DNA of 64,000 nucleotides, from contig CANQWC010000005.1 of NCBI GenBank assembly GCA_947627455.1, forward strand, positions 1-64,000, in the 5' to 3' direction. The notes beneath the pieces are model-generated. The model was not told the DNA's origin and searched no databases. It saw nothing but the letters and a program-made list of their open reading frames with translations. The position numbers and the translations under genes are program-made. The stretch's first letter is position 1. Each line of letters opens with the position of its first letter. Positions 56,271 to 64,000 of this stretch are shown here, one piece after another. The stretch is from an uncultured Clostridia bacterium (GTDB taxonomy: Bacteria; Bacillota; Clostridia; Oscillospirales; Ruminococcaceae).

Positions 56271-57269
56271 TTACTTCATAGCCTCTTCAACCGCGACAGC
56301 GCAGGCGACGGAGGCGCCGACCATCGGGTTGTTGCCCATGCCGATGAGGCCCATCATCTCAACGTGAGCGGGGACAGAGGACGAGCCCGCGAACTGAGCG
56401 TCGGAATGCATACGGCCCATGGTGTCGGTCATGCCGTAGCTGGAAGGACCAGCTGCCATGTTGTCGGGGTGGAGGGTTCTGCCCGTGCCGCCGCCAGAGG
56501 CGACCGAGAAGTACTTCACGCCGTTTTCGTTGCACCATTTCTTGTAGGTGCCCGCGACGGGGTGCTGGAACCTTGTCGGGTTGGTGGAGTTGCCCGTGAT
56601 CGAGACGCCGACGTTCTCAAGCTTCATGATCGCAACGCCCTCGGGAACGTTGTCGGCGCCGTAGCACTTGACATCGGCTCTCGGGCCGTTGGAGTAGGCC
56701 TTTTCATATACGACCTCGACCTGCTCGGTGAAGGGGTCGAACTTGGTCTCAACATAGGTGAAGCCGTTGATTCTCGAGATGATGAAAGCGGCGTCCTTGC
56801 CGAGGCCGTTGAGGATAACGCGCAGGGGCTTGGTTCTTACCTTGTTGGCGTTGAGGGCGATCTTGATTGCGCCCTCGGCAGCGGCAAAGCTTTCGTGGCC
56901 CGCGAGGAAGCAGAAGCACTCGGTGCTCTCGGAAAGGAGCATTGATGCGAGGTTTCCGTGGCCGAGGCCGACCTTTCTGTTCTCGGCGACAGAACCCGGG
57001 ATACAGAAGCTCTGGAGGCCCTCACCGATGGCGACAGCGGCATCGGCAGCCTTTTTGCAGCCCTTCTTTATCGCGATGGCGCAGCCGACGGTATAGGCCC
57101 AGACGGCGTTCTCAAAGCAGATGGGCTGGGTCTCGCGGACTATCTTATCGCAGTCGATACCCTTTGCAAGGGTGATCTCTTTGCATTCCTCAACAGAGGA
57201 GATACCGTACTGAGCGAGAACCGCGTTGATCTTGTCGATTCTTCTCTCATAGTTTTCAAATAAAGCCAT
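56271..57269 (-). CDS. GGGtGRT protein
   Basis: 332 residues of the GGGtGRT family, named for the SGGGTGRTLHPDN motif near residue 254. Other conserved stretches are GPSSYGMTDTMGRMHSDAQF and the C-terminal GMGNNPMVGASVA. The function is unknown; the family is almost always next to a NifU-like scaffold protein, as here, so a metal or Fe-S related role is inferred. It is the downstream gene of the pair, 20 bases after it, with GAGGAGGA ahead of ATG 57269. Confidence 0.92.
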   Translation of the reverse strand: MALFENYERRIDKINAVLAQYGISSVEECKEITLAKGIDCDKIVRETQPICFENAVWAYTVGCAIAIKKGCKKAADAAVAIGEGLQSFCIPGSVAENRKVGLGHGNLASMLLSESTECFCFLAGHESFAAAEGAIKIALNANKVRTKPLRVILNGLGKDAAFIISRINGFTYVETKFDPFTEQVEVVYEKAYSNGPRADVKCYGADNVPEGVAIMKLENVGVSITGNSTNPTRFQHPVAGTYKKWCNENGVKYFSVASGGGTGRTLHPDNMAAGPSSYGMTDTMGRMHSDAQFAGSSSVPAHVEMMGLIGMGNNPMVGASVACAVAVEEAMK

Positions 57270-57289
57270 GATTCAATTCCTCCTCTATA

Positions 57290-57982
57290 TTATTGCTTTC
57301 TCGGGTCGATGTACTTGGCGGCCTCGGCAAATCTGCCGTAGGTGCCCTTGGCCTTTTCGTATGCGGTGTTCGGGTCGTCGCCCTTCTTGATGAAGTCGGT
57401 CATCTTGCCGAGGGATACAAACTCATAGCCTATGACCTGATCCTCGTCGTCGAGCGCCATTCTTGTGACATAGCCCTCGGCCATTTCAAGGTATCTTACG
57501 CCCTTGGCCTTGGTGCCGTACATTGTGCCGACCTGGGAGCGTGTGCCCTTGCCGAGATCCTCAAGACCTGCGCCGATCGAGAGCCCGTCCTCAGAGAAAG
57601 CGGACTGGGTTCTGCCGTAGACGATCTGTAAGAACAGCTCGCGCATCGCGGTGTTGATGGCATCGCAGACAAGGTCGGTGTTGAGAGCCTCAAGAATAGT
57701 CTTACCCGGGAGGATTTCAGCCGCCATGGCAGCCGAGTGGGTCATTCCCGAGCAGCCGATCGTCTCGACCAAAGCTTCTTCGATGACGCCCTCTTTGACA
57801 TTAAGGGAGAGCTTGCAGGCGCCCTGCTGAGGAGCGCACCAGCCGATACCGTGGGTAAAGCCCGAGATATCGCCGATCTGTTTTGCCTCGACCCATTTTC
57901 CCTCTTCGGGCAGGGGAGCGGGACCGTGCTTAGGACCTTTTTGGACCATGCACATCTGTTCGACTTCGCGTGAATAGTTCAT
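57290..57982 (-). CDS. NifU-like iron-sulfur scaffold paired with GGGtGRT protein
   Basis: 230 residues. It begins MNYSREVEQMCMVQKGPKHG and has the NifU_N-type cysteines in WCAPQQGACKL, ETIGCSGMTHSAAMAAEIL and TDLVCDAIN. These could hold a transient Fe-S cluster. ATG 57982 is chosen because AAAGGAGT precedes it; an upstream in-frame start would add 27 residues lacking family similarity. Forms an operon with the GGGtGRT gene. Confidence 0.88.
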   Translation of the reverse strand: MNYSREVEQMCMVQKGPKHGPAPLPEEGKWVEAKQIGDISGFTHGIGWCAPQQGACKLSLNVKEGVIEEALVETIGCSGMTHSAAMAAEILPGKTILEALNTDLVCDAINTAMRELFLQIVYGRTQSAFSEDGLSIGAGLEDLGKGTRSQVGTMYGTKAKGVRYLEMAEGYVTRMALDDEDQVIGYEFVSLGKMTDFIKKGDDPNTAYEKAKGTYGRFAEAAKYIDPRKQ

Positions 57983-58173
57983 TTTTTTATTGACTCCTTT
58001 CAAAATATTGAGAGTTGCATAATTCAACGCTCTCATTATACTACATTTCCGCAGACTTGACAAGAGATTTTCCCGATTTTTTCATGCCCGAAAATAAAAT
58101 TTTTTTCGCGATGCAATATTTTGCCCCTCTTGTGCGTATTACAGTTGAAGGACCTTTCAAGGAGGAATTTAAA

Positions 58174-59037
58174 ATGAAAAAAATTATCGCGATTTTTATT
58201 TGTGCCGCGATTTTTGCGATGCTCAGCCTGCCGATATCTGCCGACGACGGCGAGAATGTCATCACCGACACCGAGCTCGTCTCTGCGGAATATCGCCCCG
58301 AATCAGACGACTACAGCGTTATAATCGCCTGGGGCTACGGCTTCAAAGACTCAGACGGAGAGATCGATTGGTATTATGTCTTTGCGCCAACCATTCTCAC
58401 TGCGGATATCTTCACTTCCGACGGCTCGCAAGCGGCAGATGAGCTTTTGGCCGCCGTCAAGGAGGGAAAAACCATTCCCGCAAGAACCGTGGTTGAGCTC
58501 GTCCCCGAATCGGAAGACGGATTATTTATTCTGGAATCCTATCCGCCGCAGCTCGTCGGTTATAGCGAGGTGAAATTCCTCGGCGGGCCGCTGAAGGATT
58601 ACAGCCTCACCGACGAAGCTGTCAGGAAGGAGATCGACGGGATAAATTCGATGAGGAGCTTTGATATTTGGTTTCCCTATCCCGACGGAAGCTATCGCGA
58701 AGCCGAGCTTGTGGTTGACGGCAGGACCTATCGGCTTGATCGCGACACCATGGTTTTGTTCGAGATCGACCCCGACGCCGAGATAATCACGGCAGAGAGC
58801 GACCTTGCCCCGTGGGGCAGCGTTGAATATGTGAGGATAGATGATAACACCCTCGCGGTGAGGCCGAAGGACAGCGACGGCGGTTGGTCGGTGTTTTCGG
58901 CAGATGAGAACGATAAGCCCGCCGAGCCTGACGAGCAGAACCCCAAGACAGGCCGCAGCGGCCCGCTCACGGGGATAGCCCTCGCGGGTGCGCTCGCTTG
59001 GTGCGCAGCAGTGGCTTTTTCAAGAAAAGACCGTTAA
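58174..59037 (+). CDS. Wall-anchored surface protein 4
   Basis: 287 residues. Signal peptide MKKIIAIFICAAIFAMLSLP ends near SAD (about 24). The soluble part has no family I recognise; it is rich in beta-forming stretches (YSVIIAWGYGFKDSDG, EAELVVDGRTYRLDRDTMVL) and contains no repeats. The C-terminus NPKTGRSGPLTGIALAGAL with SRKDR is a sortase-type anchor, with N rather than A before PxTG, like the giant adhesin. AAGGAGGA precedes ATG 58174; in-frame starts upstream are poor. Role unknown. Confidence 0.78.
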   Translation: MKKIIAIFICAAIFAMLSLPISADDGENVITDTELVSAEYRPESDDYSVIIAWGYGFKDSDGEIDWYYVFAPTILTADIFTSDGSQAADELLAAVKEGKTIPARTVVELVPESEDGLFILESYPPQLVGYSEVKFLGGPLKDYSLTDEAVRKEIDGINSMRSFDIWFPYPDGSYREAELVVDGRTYRLDRDTMVLFEIDPDAEIITAESDLAPWGSVEYVRIDDNTLAVRPKDSDGGWSVFSADENDKPAEPDEQNPKTGRSGPLTGIALAGALAWCAAVAFSRKDR

Positions 59038-59147
59038 GAAGTGTTGATATATAAAGCGCTCGTCATAATGGCGGGCGTTTTGCATCGCGAAAAATTAGAG
59101 AAGTAATAAGACATATATATCACAATAATTGTATCAAATTTTATAAA

Positions 59148-59190
59148 TAAATCCCCGATCGGTATCATTTGGAATCGACCGGGGATTTTG
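59148..59190 (+). terminator. Hairpin between surface gene 4 and recombinase
   Basis: AATCCCCG pairs with CGGGGATT across an imperfect inner helix (GATCGGT with ATCGACC), followed by TTTTG. It probably ends transcription of surface gene 4. Confidence 0.6.
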
Positions 59191-59235
59191 CATTTTGTAT
59201 AATAAATGTAAGAAAATATGTCAGGAGGAGATTTG

Positions 59236-59862
59236 ATGGCGATTTTTGGATATATCAGGGTCAGCACTAAGGAGCAGAACGAGGATCGGCAGCTTATCGC
59301 GATGAATGAGGCGAACGTTCCGCCCGAAAATGTTTATATGGATAAACAGTCGGGCAAGGACTTCAATCGCCCTAATTACAAGCGCTTGCTGAGAAAACTG
59401 AGGCGAGATGACGTGCTATACATCAAGAGCATCGACCGCCTTGGGCGAAACTATGAGGAGATTCAGCAGCAGTGGCGGGTCATCACGAAAGAAAAGGGCG
59501 TCGATATTTGCGTGATCGACATGCCGCTGCTCGACACGCGCCGCGGGAAAGACCTTGTGGGCACGTTTTTGAGCGATATTGTGCTGCAGGTGCTCAGTTT
59601 CGTCGCGGAAAATGAGCGCACCAACATCAGGCAAAGGCAAGCGGAGGGCATAGCGGCGGCAAAGGCGAGGGGAGTTCGATTCGGCAGGCCGCCCGAGCCG
59701 CTGCCCAAAAATTTTTATGCGAATTATCAGAAGTGGCGGGCGGGCAAAATCTCGGGGACTGCGGCGGCAAGAGCATGCAAAATGCCCCTGTCGACGTTCA
59801 GATATCGGGCGGAGAGCGTCGATAAATCGGCGGGGTGTGATAGGCATAATTTTGCAAAATAG
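59236..59862 (+). CDS. Serine recombinase (resolvase/invertase family)
   Basis: A 208-residue small serine recombinase. The catalytic domain (1-140) starts MAIFGYIRVSTKEQNEDRQL with the nucleophilic Ser at residue 10, then RLLRKLRRDDVLYIKSIDRL and the GRNYEE segment. The C-terminal HTH (about 165-200, SGTAAARACKMPLSTFRYRA) should bind recombination sites. ATG 59236 follows AGGAGGAG; the frame is also open from an ATG 6 codons upstream inside the ribosome site. It lies between surface-protein genes, so it may act on nearby DNA, but no crossover site is recognised. May instead be a remnant of a mobile element. Confidence 0.9.
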   Translation: MAIFGYIRVSTKEQNEDRQLIAMNEANVPPENVYMDKQSGKDFNRPNYKRLLRKLRRDDVLYIKSIDRLGRNYEEIQQQWRVITKEKGVDICVIDMPLLDTRRGKDLVGTFLSDIVLQVLSFVAENERTNIRQRQAEGIAAAKARGVRFGRPPEPLPKNFYANYQKWRAGKISGTAAARACKMPLSTFRYRAESVDKSAGCDRHNFAK

Positions 59863-60046
59863 TGTACTTTTTTTGCACGGTAAATTGATAAAATTATCCA
59901 CAGATATTATACTATAAATCCGCGAAAAAATCAAGTGTTGATGGGGCATTTTTTTGATTATTTTGCCGAATATTTTTGATATAAATTTTTCCACAAAAAT
60001 GTACACATTATTGCAACCATTATTTACCATATATGGAGGCTGTATC

Positions 60047-63000
60047 ATGATTAAAAACTTTTTCAGGAGAATTCTGAGCGTGGCGAGCGCGCTGGCAATC
60101 GCTTTCACGGCCTGCCCGCCTGTTGTTTTTGCTGAGGCGGAATTCGGGCTTTGCCCGCACCACCCCGAGCACACCGCCGAGTGCGGCTTCGTCGAGGGGG
60201 TGTCGCCATGCGGGTTTGTTTGCAAGATTTGCAACCCGCCGCAGACCACGCAGCCGACCGAGCCGAGCGACCCGCCCGAGGTGACGACGGCGCCCGAGGT
60301 GACAACGGCGCCCGAGGTGAGCGAAACTGCGCCCTTTGAGCCGCTGCCTGAGCCCGAGATTCAGCTGATGGCGATGAATGGTGATCATGTGGCGCATGAC
60401 GGTATCAACGATTGGACGGCGTGGGATAAAGCTGACAGCCTACCCACCTCGACAGGATATTGGTATCTGACAAAGCCGGTCACGCTTGATAATAATTGTA
60501 ACATCACTGCGGGCGAGGTAAAGCTTTGCCTTAACGGGCAAACGGTCAACTGCGGTGAAACATATAATGTGTCGGTTTCAAGCGGAGCCTCTCTGACGGT
60601 TTACGATTGCAGTCAAGGCGAAGTCGGTACAATCAAAGGTGAATATATTTATTTTATATCGGTTTTATCGGTTGAAGGCAGTTTCACGCTTGAAAGCGGA
60701 AATATCGTCCATGACGGCGAGTATAGCGTTGCTATAGACGCTAACGGGGCCGATGTCACTATAAACGGCGGAACAGTGGAAGCACTTGGGGCTGGATTTG
60801 GGATGGGAATAACAGCAGTAAATTCAACAGTTACTGTTACCAGCGGCGTGATAAAAGGCGGCAATGGTTCTGAACAAGATTATGGAATCAATTCTAAAGG
60901 GGGAACGCTCAACATTTCAGGGGAACCAACTATTAAAGGCGGCACAGCGGATATTTATCTTCGTGACGGCGATAAAATTACCATTGATAAGCCGCTCACC
61001 GCAACCGACATTTCCATAAAAATGGATAAACCGGGCGTGTTTGCGACGGGAGATTATGCCGCACAGAGCGTAAAGTGTTTTAAATCGACAGAACCAGCGA
61101 AGTATATGGTTCAAGTTACGGCTGATAAAAACGGGCTGGAGTTTGTCGAATGGCCTAATCATTATCATGAAGGCGACCCAACAGAGTTTAAACCGTGGGT
61201 CAGCGCTGATAGCTTGCCGACCACGGCGGGGAACTATTATCTTACGGAAGATGTTACGCTGACGGGGGATTGGGAGCCTCGGAGTGATGTTAAACTGTGC
61301 TTGAACGGGTATGATATCAAGTGCGGGGAGAATCAGATTGAAATCGGCTATAACGGCTCGTTGAGCGTTTATGACTGTGTCGGCGAGGGGGAGATAAGCA
61401 AAAATAACGGAACAACAATATATGCTTCTAATGGAAGTTTTGCTCTCTATGGCGGCAAAATCATCAGCTATGGTGCGAACGGACATGCTTTAAACATTGG
61501 CAATTCAGCCGCTATTTACGGCGGTGAACTAATCTCACAAGATTATGACGCAATCTTCGTTATGAACGATAGCAATCTTACTGTCAGCGGCGGAATAATT
61601 TCAGGAAAACGATACGCCATAGATAATAACTCTAATAACTATGGTAAGTTTACACTTTCAGGTAATCCGAAACTTGACGGGCAGACAGCAGATATTTATA
61701 CTGGCTATTCAGAAACTATGACAATAACTGGTCTCGACACCACGGAGGTTTACACCGTTCAGTCAAAGTTTCCCCCTGCTGAGTTCGCCACTGTCGAGGA
61801 CGGGAACGCGGCGAAGTATGTTAAAAACTTCACCTCAGCTCAAGACGGGTACGACGTGGTCGCGGAAAATAATACGCTTAAGCTGATGGAAAAGCATAAG
61901 CACGACGGCGTCACCTTTGAAAGATGGTACGACGCGACTAATCTTCCCGATGCCGCGGGCAATTATTGTCTGGAAACTGATGTTACCCTCAGCGGACAGC
62001 GCGCTAACTGGAAAGTGCCGAGCGATGTCAAACTCTGCCTGAACGGGCACACAATTAAGTTTACAAATATGAACTACGCTGATGTAGGAAAAGGAAGCTC
62101 CTTAACAGTATATAACTGTCAAGTCAACGGCGAAATCACCGGCAACTCCGAATGCACAATCAACGTTGACGGCGGTGAATTTACGCTTGAAAGCGGAAAA
62201 ATCAGCTTTCCCAACAGTGGTGGATATGGAATATATGTCAAAGAGGGCGGTTCTGCAACAATCAACGGGGGCGACGTAGAAGCGAACGGAGAAGCAATTA
62301 GATTAACATACAGTGTATTGGCGCCAGTCGGTGCGACTGTGACAGTGAATAAAGGCAACATAAAAGGCAAAATCGGAATCAATGCCAGCTATGGCAACGC
62401 AATTATTCGCGGCGGTTCGATAGAAGGAACCGATACTGCCATAGATGTAAGTGAAAGCACTCTTACACTTTCAGGCAGTCCGAAATTTTCAGGAGGGAAA
62501 GCTTATATATCCCTCTCAAGTACTGATAAAATCAAATTTGACGGCAAGCTGACAACAACGGAGACCATCAAAATTGATGTTGCTCTTAAAAACCAAGCTT
62601 TCACCGTCGGCGCGGGAGAAAACGGCGTTAAAGCGGGGCAGTTTGAATATGTCGGCGGCGATGGCTACGAAGTCCAAAAAGTCGGCGCGGAGCTTTGGCT
62701 TGTGCCCAAGGGCGCGCATGTGCATGAGGACGACGGGACGATTTTCATGCCGTGGGATAAAGACAACGATATACCGAACAACGGGTACTATTATCTTACA
62801 AATGACGTCACAATTAACACTATGTCGTCGGTTCATAATAATGTAACCCTATGCCTTAATGGGTACAGCATTAACTGCAGCGGGAACGGCTTTATATCCA
62901 TCGTGGGTGGTTCGTTGACTGTTTACGACTGCAATTTTAGCGGAAACGGCGCGATTATCGGTCAAAATGTGCCTATAGGCATAGTGAGAGGAACTTTCAC

Positions 63001-64000
63001 GCTTAATCAAGGCGAGGTCAAAGCAACGGACGGCAGCGCTATATCGATATCAAACGGCACACTCGTCCTTAACGGCGGAAAGGTCACAGGCACGGAATAT
63101 GCCGTAAAAGCTGGCGCTTACGGTGACGGCGGAGAAATCAGGATTTTGGGCAGTCCCGAAATCAACGGCGAAAAGGCGGACTTTTCTCTTCCAACAGGTA
63201 CCATTATTATCGACCAGCTGCTCACGGGTGGATCGTATGTCATCGACGGCGTTGCAGGCAGAACCTTTGCAACGGGTAACGGTGCTGCGGCTTCCATTGG
63301 CTGCTTCACGCTTGCGCAATCTTTAATTGACCAAGGCTACGAAATCGCGGCGGTTGATGGCGCTCTCGTCGCGCGGCTGAAAACCTATACTATTAAATAT
63401 GAGTCGGACGGTGGGACGGGAACCGTCGATCAGCAAACCAAAACCCATGGCACGGATATTACAATTTCTGACAAAAAATTCACCCGCCCGGGGTATACGC
63501 AGATAGGCTGGTCAACCGAGCAGGGCGCGAGCGAGGTTGAATATGATTTTGACGAGAATTATACCGAAAACGCCAATTTGACGCTTTATCCGGTCTGGGA
63601 GAAAAATGAAATTCACTTCTATAAAGACGGCGTGGAAATCCATAATCTGTCTCTGAAAGTCGGCGAGAGCGTGACTATCATGGCTACAATTACGCCCGCC
63701 GAAGCAGTTTGCGACCCGGTTCAATGGACTGCCGAAGACGGTATTTCAATAACTCAGGCTACACTTATCACTATTAGAGGCGATTCTGCTGGCAAATTTG
63801 AGCTTACCGCAAGCACTGACGGCGGGTTGACAACGAAAATTTTGATTGTGACTGTCAGCCGCTACGATTCCACCGTTTCCGCGGCAGATCAGACAGTCAC
63901 TTACGGCGAGAATGTCACGATCACGGCAAAGGTCGAAAAAGCCGCCTCGAACGGCATATCTCTAATGTCGCTTTATGACAATAAAGTAGCTTTCAAGCTC
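60047..64000 (+). CDS. Beta-helix repeat surface protein, 3' end outside window
   Basis: Open from ATG 60047 to the window edge, 1318 codons with no stop seen; the gene continues beyond. A signal peptide (ending VVFA, about 28) is followed by a short Cys-rich stretch (CPHHPEHTAECG) and a TAPEV repeat linker. Four repeats, starting near residues 124, 381, 623 and 900, each begin with a YYLTxDVTL-like strand and VKLCLNG, followed by right-handed beta-helix rungs with NGG and SGG turns. Near 1113-1185 a Listeria-Bacteroides (Flg_new/InlB B-type) repeat (YESDGGTG to LYPVWEK) appears, then a Big-like Ig domain. This is likely a wall adhesin or polysaccharide-binding protein. Confidence 0.8.
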   Translation, partial: MIKNFFRRILSVASALAIAFTACPPVVFAEAEFGLCPHHPEHTAECGFVEGVSPCGFVCKICNPPQTTQPTEPSDPPEVTTAPEVTTAPEVSETAPFEPLPEPEIQLMAMNGDHVAHDGINDWTAWDKADSLPTSTGYWYLTKPVTLDNNCNITAGEVKLCLNGQTVNCGETYNVSVSSGASLTVYDCSQGEVGTIKGEYIYFISVLSVEGSFTLESGNIVHDGEYSVAIDANGADVTINGGTVEALGAGFGMGITAVNSTVTVTSGVIKGGNGSEQDYGINSKGGTLNISGEPTIKGGTADIYLRDGDKITIDKPLTATDISIKMDKPGVFATGDYAAQSVKCFKSTEPAKYMVQVTADKNGLEFVEWPNHYHEGDPTEFKPWVSADSLPTTAGNYYLTEDVTLTGDWEPRSDVKLCLNGYDIKCGENQIEIGYNGSLSVYDCVGEGEISKNNGTTIYASNGSFALYGGKIISYGANGHALNIGNSAAIYGGELISQDYDAIFVMNDSNLTVSGGIISGKRYAIDNNSNNYGKFTLSGNPKLDGQTADIYTGYSETMTITGLDTTEVYTVQSKFPPAEFATVEDGNAAKYVKNFTSAQDGYDVVAENNTLKLMEKHKHDGVTFERWYDATNLPDAAGNYCLETDVTLSGQRANWKVPSDVKLCLNGHTIKFTNMNYADVGKGSSLTVYNCQVNGEITGNSECTINVDGGEFTLESGKISFPNSGGYGIYVKEGGSATINGGDVEANGEAIRLTYSVLAPVGATVTVNKGNIKGKIGINASYGNAIIRGGSIEGTDTAIDVSESTLTLSGSPKFSGGKAYISLSSTDKIKFDGKLTTTETIKIDVALKNQAFTVGAGENGVKAGQFEYVGGDGYEVQKVGAELWLVPKGAHVHEDDGTIFMPWDKDNDIPNNGYYYLTNDVTINTMSSVHNNVTLCLNGYSINCSGNGFISIVGGSLTVYDCNFSGNGAIIGQNVPIGIVRGTFTLNQGEVKATDGSAISISNGTLVLNGGKVTGTEYAVKAGAYGDGGEIRILGSPEINGEKADFSLPTGTIIIDQLLTGGSYVIDGVAGRTFATGNGAAASIGCFTLAQSLIDQGYEIAAVDGALVARLKTYTIKYESDGGTGTVDQQTKTHGTDITISDKKFTRPGYTQIGWSTEQGASEVEYDFDENYTENANLTLYPVWEKNEIHFYKDGVEIHNLSLKVGESVTIMATITPAEAVCDPVQWTAEDGISITQATLITIRGDSAGKFELTASTDGGLTTKILIVTVSRYDSTVSAADQTVTYGENVTITAKVEKAASNGISLMSLYDNKVAFKL

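Noticed and set aside
60047-64000. Frameshift in the final surface gene
   Set aside because: The frame was read from 60047 to the window edge without any stop; the gene is cut by the window, not broken.

Overview
The window comes from a low-to-mid-GC Gram-positive anaerobe, most likely a gut or rumen clostridium of the Oscillospiraceae/Ruminococcaceae type. The evidence is a pgk-tpiA-gpmI glycolytic cluster, a darA(pstA)-holB-ricT cluster, DUF4364, DUF896, YesL, the GGGtGRT/NifU-like pair, strong AGGAGG ribosome sites, TTGACA/TATAAT promoters with 16-18 bp spacing, and many cell-wall proteins with a C-terminal [N/A]PxTG sorting signal. No rRNA, tRNA, CRISPR array, prophage or complete insertion sequence was recognised. 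Species cannot be named from the sequence.

Layout. 1-11.6 kb: a giant von Willebrand A/LamG/Cna_B-type adhesin whose frame is cut by one in-frame TAG. 12.2-21.9 kb: a carbohydrate locus with GH2, GH5 lipoprotein, orphan sugar-binding lipoprotein, two AraC regulators, a wall-anchored protein and GH31; five of its promoters share one upstream box, so it looks like a single regulon. 22.1-24.2 kb: two trypsin-like proteases without signal peptides plus a small unknown protein, in one operon. 24.3-27.1 kb: ricT, holB, darA and a sigma-region-4-like/coiled-coil pair. 27.1-28.8 kb: dense repeats, then DUF896 and a decayed tandem array. 28.8-41.7 kb: housekeeping genes (WYL regulator, oxidoreductase, prmA, cls, a degenerate PASTA kinase, pfkA, a tetrahydrofolate riboswitch with folT, SpoIIM-like, YesL, pdxK, trmL). 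41.8-45.6 kb: pgk, tpiA, gpmI. 46.2-53.5 kb: AI-2E exporter, pcrA, DUF4364, yfbR, a CDF metal exporter and a DUF3810 protein. 53.7-64 kb: four small wall-anchored proteins, the GGGtGRT/NifU-like pair, a serine recombinase and a beta-helix surface protein running off the end.

The genes describe a cell that displays many sortase-type surface proteins and degrades plant or host glycans, with intracellular or surface GH2/GH31 enzymes and a secreted GH5, and that feeds sugars into glycolysis (pfkA, pgk, tpiA, gpmI all present). The most unusual content lies between genes: a mosaic multi-hairpin repeat with compensatory base changes, a 93-bp DNA cloverleaf, a 268-bp element with 24-bp inverted ends, a ribosome-site-sequestering hairpin that contains a promoter -10 box, and two surface genes that share identical ends around unrelated cores.
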